A stretch of DNA of 29,273 nt from Thermoplasmata archaeon (GTDB lineage Bacteria; Actinomycetota; Acidimicrobiia; Acidimicrobiales; Acidimicrobiaceae), in contig JAKBHQ010000419.1 of assembly GCA_021836665.1 (NCBI GenBank), positions 1 to 29,273 on the forward strand, written 5' to 3'. Positions 23,405-29,273 of this stretch are shown here, piece by piece. The position numbers and the translations under genes are program-made. The notes under the pieces are model-generated. The model worked only from the letters and a program-made list of their open reading frames with translations, made no database searches and had not been told where the DNA came from. Within the stretch, counting starts at the first letter, position 1; every line of letters begins with the position of its first letter.

Positions 23405-26400
23405 TTGGATTTGGACAGGATCTACTACTTCACGAACGCCGATACCGAAGTAATTACCATGCGCAGCGTCTGGGAAGGACTTCCCGGAGACTTCCCAGAG
23501 CTAATCGTCAAAAAGACCACTGATTATGCTTCGCTAGCCACCGAGGAGACCTCATCCGATTCTCGGACGGTAGTTATTGCTCGACTTTTGGGTGGGCAAG
23601 ACACACAGTCTCTCGCCCAAGACATTTCTTCTTGGGCAAAGGGCATCGGAGGAGTATTTATAGCTTTTCCCGGGGAGGCAACTTTTGACGAGGATCTCGC
23701 GTTTATGTCGGAGATACCCGGGGGTTCATATAAATATGCCCTTGAGTACCTGATCAACGGGGGCCTTGAGAACTTCTCGAGTTTCCTACTCTTTCTGGCA
23801 GATACCCTCCTCGGATACGGATTTGGCTTTGAAGAACCAAAAGTCGTGCCAAATAGTGGCCTGCACTTGTCGCAAAAGAGCCATGATCCGCTCGCTCCCA
23901 AGGCGGTGGTTGTCTTTTATCGGGCGCACCTTATATCCTCCAACACTCGATTTATTCGCGATCTAGTTGACAAGATGGTCCTTTTGGGGATGAGCGTAGA
24001 CGCTTACTTCTGCTACTCACTTCGATCAGCCGGCAACGAAGAGGGCTTGACACCCGCTAAAGAGATTCAGAGGCTCAACCCAGATGTCGTCGTTACGACG
24101 GTCCTCGCATCAGGGAGTTTTGATGATGACGAGCTCAGTTGGGATGCGGGAGAGATGTCGAAAATAGGAGTTCCAATTTTGCAAGCGTTGGTATCTACGA
24201 ACTCCCAGTCGAGCTGGGCCGAATCCGATTTTGGACTTGGACCGATGGATGTGGCCATGAACGTCGCTATCCCCGAGTTTGACGGCCGGATCATCTCAGT
24301 ACCATTCAGCTTTAAGGAAGTTGTCGATGATGACCAGCACTTTGGCACTTCGATTTCGGCCTATCGAACCTCCGAGGCCGGGACATTTTCTGTGGCGGGA
24401 CTGGCGAATAGGCTCGCCCGTTTGCGCCAGAAGTCCAACCAGTCTAAAAGGGTTGCCATCGTCCTTAGCGCTTATCCGACTAGGCGGTCGAGACTAGGAA
24501 ACGCCGTCGGACTTGATACCCCTCAGAGTGCGGTCAATCTTCTCGCCGAGCTTCGGCGAGCCGGATACCATACGGGGGAATTTCCCACAGATCCGGTCTT
24601 ACTCATGGAACTTCTCGGAGAGCTTGTAGATTACGACTCGACCGAGGTACTCCCTCGTGGTAGGTACGAGGTGACCTGGCCGACTGAGAAGTACCTGGAG
24701 GAGTTCTCGAAGTTCTCGGCGAAAGTTAAGGGAGAGTTAATTGAGACCTGGGGAGATGCGCCGGGTGACGCATTCGTTGCGCATGGAAAGTTCCATTTTC
24801 CTGCATTGAGGTTTGGAAACGTTATCGTAGCTATCCAACCCTCTCGTGGATTTGGAGAGAATCCCATAGCGATTTATCATTCAGCCGAATTAGCTCCGAT
24901 GCACCATTACATCGCCTTCTACCGTTACCTTGACCTTGAGTTCCAGGCGGATGCAATCATACACCTCGGCAAGCATGGTACTTTGGAGTGGCTTCCGGGC
25001 AAGAGTGTTGGGCTCTCCTCCGACTGCTATCCACAGCTTGCATTGGGTGATGTTCCCTTTATCTACCCCTTCGTAGTGAATGATCCTGGGGAGGGTACCC
25101 AAGCGAAGCGACGGAGCCATGCGACCATCATTGACCATATGATTCCACCGTTGACTAGGGCAGGAAGCTATGGTTCGACTACGCAACTAGAAGACCTGCT
25201 GGATGAGCATCAAAAACTTACCGCCCTGGATCCTTCGAAACTTCCCAGGATCAGGGAACAGATTTGGCGACTCCTCGAGGAGTGCAAGATCGACCAGGAC
25301 CTCAATTTGAACCTACCGAACGGAGGTTTCATAGATCCAGACTTTGATTCGATGGTATCACATATCGACGGCTACCTTTGCGAACTTAAAGACGCCGTCA
25401 TCCGTGGTGGCCTTCACGTCTTGGGGAAACCACCCGAGGGTGACCTGCTTATTGATACAGTAAGCGCAATTACTCGGGTATCGCAAGGAAATGTGGCGTC
25501 ACTTCGGTCATTGTTGGCTAAAAGTATCGGAATTGATCCAGGTTCTTCGAGCCTACGGGATTCGGATTTACTAGACCAAGCTACTCAGGGCCTGCTAAGG
25601 GAACTGGCTGAAGGGGACTGGTCGATAGATGTACCAGAGGAATTTAGTGGGGGTGAGCTAGGCGAAGTTATCAGATGGATCTCTGGTTCACTTGTTCCCA
25701 GGATAAGGCTGACAACGAATGAGATCGATTCAATAATTCACGCATTGTCGGGCGGGTTTGTCGAGCCGGGACCATCGGGGGCTCCTAGCAGAGGTATGGC
25801 TCACGTCCTCCCGACGGGTAGGAATTTCTATTCGATTGATCCGAGGGCCATTCCTTCACGTCTCTCCTATGAAGTCGGGAGAAGACTGGCCGAATCTCTA
25901 GTCGAGAGGTTCGTTGAGGACAAAGGTAGGTATCCAAAATCGGTCGGAGTGGTCATTTGGGGTACAGCGGCCATGCGGACGGGTGGAGATGACATCTCCC
26001 AAGTACTGGCGCTCTTAGGGGTTCGCCCCATATGGGATCAAGATTCCTCGAGGGTTACCGGACTTGAGGTCCTGCCACTCGAAGAGCTAGGCCGACCTAG
26101 GGTAGATGTTACCTGTCGGATATCGGGTTTTTTTCGTGATGCCTTTCCGCAGTCGATCAAACTGCTCGACGAAGCGTTCGAGATGGTGGCGCAGCTAGAT
26201 GAAAGTGTCGAAGCCAATCCGCTAGTTGGTGGTATTTCAACTCCGAGGATATTTGGACCTCCTCCACGCGCCTATGGCTCTGGGCTGCTCCCGCTATTGA
26301 TTTCCAAGGATTGGAGGGGAGATGAGGATCTTACCGAGGTATACCTGAATTGGAGCGGGTTCAGCTATACCAGGTCCGGTTTCGGCCTTCCCGCCAAAGA

Positions 26401-26953
26401 CGCCCTGTCTGCGAGACTGAGGGTTACCGAAGTAGCGTCGAAGAATCAGGACAACCGTGAACATGATATTTTCGACTCAGACGACTACATGCAAGACCAC
26501 GGTGGGATGATCGCTGCCATACGGACCCTGTCAGAAAAGGACCCGCTGGCATATTTTGGAGATTCATCAAGTGTTGAAAATCCAAGAGTTCGCAGTCTCG
26601 AGGAGGAGGCTGCGAGAGTCTTTAGGTCGAGGGTTGTGAATCCAAAGTGGATTTCTGCCATGATGCGCCATGGATATAAAGGTGGATTCGAAATGGCCGC
26701 CACTGCCGATTATCTCTTCGGATACCAAGCCACGGCGAGGGTGGTCAAAGACTGGATGTTCGATGCATTGACACAAAGCTATGTAGCCGATGAGCAGGTA
26801 TCGGAGTTCTTTAGACTGAATAATCCCGACGCTTTGGCATCGATTTGCGAACGATTAATCGAGGCGAATACGCGTGGCCTTTGGCGAGCAGCTGAAGTCG
26901 ACCTCCAGCTCTTGCGTAGAAAACTAATGGAGGTGGAAGGTTGGAAAGAGTAG
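23405..26953 (+). CDS. cobN: cobaltochelatase large subunit CobN
   Basis: A 1182-residue protein, near the usual CobN size of about 1200-1270. It is the porphyrin- and metal-binding subunit of the ATP-dependent class I chelatase that inserts Co2+ into hydrogenobyrinic acid a,c-diamide. The strongest block is at about 518-570: HLGKHGTLEWLPGKSVGLSS, then CYPQLALGDVPFIYPFVVND, GEGTQAKRRSHATIIDHMIP. Later blocks include RAIPSRLSYEVGRRLAESLV, VVIWGTAAMRTGGDDISQVL, RVDVTCRISGFFRDAFPQSI and the Trp-rich DYLFGYQATARVVKDWM near the end. The TTG at 23405 has AGGT about 8 bases upstream. No in-frame damage is seen. The end overlaps the next gene by 13 bp. Confidence 0.95.
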   Translation: MDLDRIYYFTNADTEVITMRSVWEGLPGDFPELIVKKTTDYASLATEETSSDSRTVVIARLLGGQDTQSLAQDISSWAKGIGGVFIAFPGEATFDEDLAFMSEIPGGSYKYALEYLINGGLENFSSFLLFLADTLLGYGFGFEEPKVVPNSGLHLSQKSHDPLAPKAVVVFYRAHLISSNTRFIRDLVDKMVLLGMSVDAYFCYSLRSAGNEEGLTPAKEIQRLNPDVVVTTVLASGSFDDDELSWDAGEMSKIGVPILQALVSTNSQSSWAESDFGLGPMDVAMNVAIPEFDGRIISVPFSFKEVVDDDQHFGTSISAYRTSEAGTFSVAGLANRLARLRQKSNQSKRVAIVLSAYPTRRSRLGNAVGLDTPQSAVNLLAELRRAGYHTGEFPTDPVLLMELLGELVDYDSTEVLPRGRYEVTWPTEKYLEEFSKFSAKVKGELIETWGDAPGDAFVAHGKFHFPALRFGNVIVAIQPSRGFGENPIAIYHSAELAPMHHYIAFYRYLDLEFQADAIIHLGKHGTLEWLPGKSVGLSSDCYPQLALGDVPFIYPFVVNDPGEGTQAKRRSHATIIDHMIPPLTRAGSYGSTTQLEDLLDEHQKLTALDPSKLPRIREQIWRLLEECKIDQDLNLNLPNGGFIDPDFDSMVSHIDGYLCELKDAVIRGGLHVLGKPPEGDLLIDTVSAITRVSQGNVASLRSLLAKSIGIDPGSSSLRDSDLLDQATQGLLRELAEGDWSIDVPEEFSGGELGEVIRWISGSLVPRIRLTTNEIDSIIHALSGGFVEPGPSGAPSRGMAHVLPTGRNFYSIDPRAIPSRLSYEVGRRLAESLVERFVEDKGRYPKSVGVVIWGTAAMRTGGDDISQVLALLGVRPIWDQDSSRVTGLEVLPLEELGRPRVDVTCRISGFFRDAFPQSIKLLDEAFEMVAQLDESVEANPLVGGISTPRIFGPPPRAYGSGLLPLLISKDWRGDEDLTEVYLNWSGFSYTRSGFGLPAKDALSARLRVTEVASKNQDNREHDIFDSDDYMQDHGGMIAAIRTLSEKDPLAYFGDSSSVENPRVRSLEEEAARVFRSRVVNPKWISAMMRHGYKGGFEMAATADYLFGYQATARVVKDWMFDALTQSYVADEQVSEFFRLNNPDALASICERLIEANTRGLWRAAEVDLQLLRRKLMEVEGWKE

Positions 26954-28902
26954 ATAGGGCGATTCGCTATCCATTTGTAGCGGTGGTGGGTCAAAGCAGA
27001 CTAAAGCTTGCGCTGCTACTTTTGGCGATAGACCCTCGAATTGGCGGTCTACTGGTAATTGGGGAGAAAGGATCGGCGAAGTCTACCCTTGCAAGAGGAG
27101 TGGCGGATCTACTTGAAGATGGAGCTCCTTTTGTCGAACTGCCTGTTGGAGCCACAGAAGATCGTGTTATCGGGACGCTGGACCTCTCCGGCGTGATCAA
27201 CAATCGGAGTGAAGTTTTCAAGCCGGGGCTCTTAGTGCAAGCTAATTCGGGGGTTTTGTACGTAGACGAGGTCAACCTCTTACAGGATCACATCGTCGAC
27301 GTGATGCTGGATGCTGCGGCCTCAGGAACGGTGAGGATAGAGCGAGAAGGCTTTTCTATCGTCAGGGATGCCAGATTTGTTCTATGTGGCTCGATGAACC
27401 CCGAAGAGGGGGAGTTGCGCCCACAACTTCTAGATCGTTTTGGATTTGCCGTCAATGTGGATGCGCTCAGCAGCGTGGAGGAGCGGGCGGAGGCGGTGAC
27501 CAGAAGGGTCGAATATGAGGCCGATCCCGAGTTGTTTATAGTTAATTTCAAAGCTGAAACCGATAAGCTGCGGGAGAAGGTCGTAACTGCTAGAGGGTTG
27601 CTGAACGGCGAGGACAGGTCCCGGAAGGCTCTTTTGAAGTTGGCTAAGTTTGCCGCTCAGGTCTCTATCGCCCACGGCGCAGAGGGTTTGCGGTCCGACT
27701 TGGCCCTTGTTCGAGGGGCGGTGGCCTACGCTGCTCTATGTGGCAGGAGTGAAGCTACTGAGGAAGATTTGATCGAAATATCCAGCCTTGCACTGCTGCA
27801 TCGATCTCGACATAACGGCGAGTATCAACCTCAAAGTCATGGTAGTTCGCACCAATTCGAAATCCAAAAGAGTGACCAACAGAGTCATGGAGGATCCTCT
27901 GCAGAGCGGGGTACTTCCCAGAATTCCCAAGAGGTTTTAGAAGACCCTGCGAGGGTTCCTAGCGAGGCGAGTGGCGGGATTTCTGCCGGCCAACCCCCGG
28001 GTATCGAAGGTGGTACGCCTATGGACGGCGCACTAGGTTCGGACTCCCAGGGAGAAATGAGCGGATCCGGCTCTGAAACTGACCAAGGAGAAGGCGGAAA
28101 GTCCGGCGACATCAGGAATCCTTCAGCGGGGGAGTCTGGATCAGCCAAAGGAGATTCCCGAGGTGTACTCCCAGAAACATTTCCACCGCCGGGTCGGGTT
28201 TTGGTGGCTGGATCAAAGAACAGACCTACTCAATTTTCCCCCGGTTTCGACGCTGAAAGAAAGGATGGATCTCCTCTCGCCGTACGGGAAACGGTTACTA
28301 ACAGTTTGCGTCGTCTGGCGGATGATGGTCAGCTAACCGCTGGGACCGGGATAAACCTCGCCAGCACCGACCTGGTCTTCAAAAGGTTGCTTTTGCTCGA
28401 AGAGAGGTGCGTTCTCTTTGTGGTGGACACTTCTGGATCGATGGGTTCAATAAAGCGCGTCGAAGCAGCGAAGCTAACGATAGAGAAGCTGCTCGGAGAT
28501 GCCTATCTAAAGCGTCATAGCGTGGCGATGATAACCTTCCAGGGGGCGAGCGCTGAAACGATTTTAATGCCGACTCGAAGTATCGAAGTGGCGAACTCTC
28601 GCCTAGGTCAAATCAAGAGGGGTGGCAAGACGCCGTTGCACCTTGGTTTACGTAAAGCAACAGAGCTTTCAAAAAGGTTGCGTGCCAAAGGGACCGAGCC
28701 ATTTGTGGTAGTTATGACGGACGGCATGGTCTCCACGTCGCAGGCTGGCATTGACCCAGTTGTAACCACACGTGAGGCGTCGGGAGAGATTGGCGAGGCA
28801 AGGATCGAAGGTATCATCGTTGATTTTGACCAAAGTGATCCAAAGGTGGGGATTGCGGCTGAAGTTGCCAATGCAGCGAAACTGTCATATGTCGCCGCTT
28901 GA
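26941..28902 (+). CDS. chelatase AAA+/VWA fusion (ChlI-ChlD type), probable CobN partner
   Basis: A 653-residue protein joining the two ATP-driving parts of a class I chelatase. Residues about 10-290 are a ChlI-like AAA+ module: Walker A GEKGSAKSTLAR (about 41-52), GTLDLSGVIN, Walker B GVLYVDEVNLLQDHIVD (about 103-119), CGSMNPEEGELRPQLLDRFG. About 295-420 is a Gly/Ser/Glu/Pro-rich acidic linker. The C-terminal VWA domain has a MIDAS site DTSGSMGS (about 495-502) with the TDGM loop later. Similar fusions sit beside cobN in many actinobacteria and replace CobS/CobT. The start is a TTG at 26941 that overlaps the end of cobN, with a strong GGAGGTGG just upstream, so translation is coupled. It is the last gene of the plus arm. 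Confidence 0.93.
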   Translation: MERVDRAIRYPFVAVVGQSRLKLALLLLAIDPRIGGLLVIGEKGSAKSTLARGVADLLEDGAPFVELPVGATEDRVIGTLDLSGVINNRSEVFKPGLLVQANSGVLYVDEVNLLQDHIVDVMLDAAASGTVRIEREGFSIVRDARFVLCGSMNPEEGELRPQLLDRFGFAVNVDALSSVEERAEAVTRRVEYEADPELFIVNFKAETDKLREKVVTARGLLNGEDRSRKALLKLAKFAAQVSIAHGAEGLRSDLALVRGAVAYAALCGRSEATEEDLIEISSLALLHRSRHNGEYQPQSHGSSHQFEIQKSDQQSHGGSSAERGTSQNSQEVLEDPARVPSEASGGISAGQPPGIEGGTPMDGALGSDSQGEMSGSGSETDQGEGGKSGDIRNPSAGESGSAKGDSRGVLPETFPPPGRVLVAGSKNRPTQFSPGFDAERKDGSPLAVRETVTNSLRRLADDGQLTAGTGINLASTDLVFKRLLLLEERCVLFVVDTSGSMGSIKRVEAAKLTIEKLLGDAYLKRHSVAMITFQGASAETILMPTRSIEVANSRLGQIKRGGKTPLHLGLRKATELSKRLRAKGTEPFVVVMTDGMVSTSQAGIDPVVTTREASGEIGEARIEGIIVDFDQSDPKVGIAAEVANAAKLSYVAA

Positions 28903-29083
28903 TCAAGTGGTCCGTAGCCGACCAGCTGAATGTGGAGCGTGATTCGCAGCGGTTCTTTGGGGCGACTGACAACAGGTAGCCTTTTTTTCGCCTGGTATTG
29001 GGCCAGAGTTGGGAGGCGAGATGTGCGAGTACTAATGGAAGGTCCAAATCTTTGAGGTCACAGATTTCAGTGATAAAACAAAA
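28903..29083. other. intergenic stretch after the cobalamin plus arm
   Basis: No gene is visible up to the possible minus-strand frame at 29084. The stretch carries the candidate terminator at 28961-28988 and is AT-rich towards its right end (about 29060-29100). Confidence 0.5.
28961..28988 (+). terminator. candidate intrinsic terminator of the plus-strand cob operon
   Basis: GGCGACT...AGGTAGCC (28961-28981) can fold into an imperfect hairpin (GGC with GCC, one mismatch, then ACT with AGGT by G-U) and is followed at once by seven T (28982-28988). It sits about 60 bp after the stop of the chelatase fusion, the expected place. Confidence 0.55.
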
Positions 29084-29272
29084 TTAAAAGGACATATTGT
29101 CACTGACGCATGCCTCTAGCGTGGCGAGGTGACGGCCATTTAATTGCTGGCTGCGCATGGGTTCGTGTTTGACCAGGTTCACTCCTCGCTGACCTCCAGA
29201 TACGATACCAATTAGCCGATACTTTTCGGTGCCTGTGAGATTATGCGGTGCATTCACTGGAAGGTAGGGCGA
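29084..29272 (-). CDS. possible 3' end of a minus-strand gene cut by the window edge
   Basis: Read on the minus strand, one frame is open from the right edge to a TAA at 29084-29086 (62 codons); the other two frames close within a few codons of the edge. The peptide (for example TEKYRLIGIVSGGQRGVNLV, then EPMRSQQLNGRHLATLEACV) has a protein-like mix, but I recognise no family. A random open frame of this length has a real chance, so this is tentative. It would converge with the cobalamin plus arm. Confidence 0.3.
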   Translation of the reverse strand, partial: SPYLPVNAPHNLTGTEKYRLIGIVSGGQRGVNLVKHEPMRSQQLNGRHLATLEACVSDNMSF

Positions 29273-29273
29273 T

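Overview
The window looks like a piece of an actinobacterial chromosome. The best guess is the class Acidimicrobiia. Support comes from a DUF4193-type acidic protein with two CxxC pairs, frequent GTG and TTG starts, and several conserved proteins of actinobacterial style. GC content is moderate rather than high. This placement is inferred from gene content, not from a search.

Layout. Positions 1-2086 carry plus-strand housekeeping or unknown genes: the DUF4193 protein (cut by the left edge), a helical protein of unknown function, a GNAT acetyltransferase and a NUDIX hydrolase. A convergent enoyl-CoA hydratase follows (2242-3012, minus), then an exported protein (3189-3752, plus). A 366-bp non-coding stretch with a perfect terminator-like hairpin comes next. 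After it is a minus-strand protein whose C-terminus is nine exact PVTEA repeats, encoded by a 15-bp tandem repeat (4126-4260). Endonuclease IV (plus) converges with an acyl-ACP thioesterase / acyl-CoA synthetase pair (minus).

The rest, 9289-28902, is a two-armed cobalamin biosynthesis cluster. The minus arm runs cobO, cobB, cobI, cbiF, cbiD, cbiE-cbiT fusion, cbiG-cbiH fusion, a 2[4Fe-4S] ferredoxin, cbiC, cbiX. It builds and contracts the corrin ring, amidates it and adenosylates it. The plus arm starts with a clear cobalamin riboswitch (about 19291-19450) and runs cobU, cobS, cbiB, cbiP, cobN, and a chelatase ATPase/VWA fusion. It makes cobyric acid, attaches the aminopropanol arm and nucleotide loop, and carries a CobN-type chelatase. 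The arms diverge from a gap of about 180 bp that is almost filled by the riboswitch.

The most notable point is that the cluster is a hybrid. CbiX, CbiD and CbiG are markers of the cobalt-early (anaerobic) route, whereas CobN plus an AAA+/VWA partner are markers of the cobalt-late (aerobic) chelatase. No precorrin-6A reductase (CobK/CbiJ), CobG, CobF, uroporphyrinogen methyltransferase, CobT or CobC is visible, so some steps must be encoded elsewhere or done by other proteins. I found no convincing mobile element, CRISPR array, tRNA or rRNA, and no clearly new defence or metabolic system. The best second-look items are the hybrid chelation set, the orphan ferredoxin, the one-sided riboswitch, and the two in-frame 15-bp tandem repeats.
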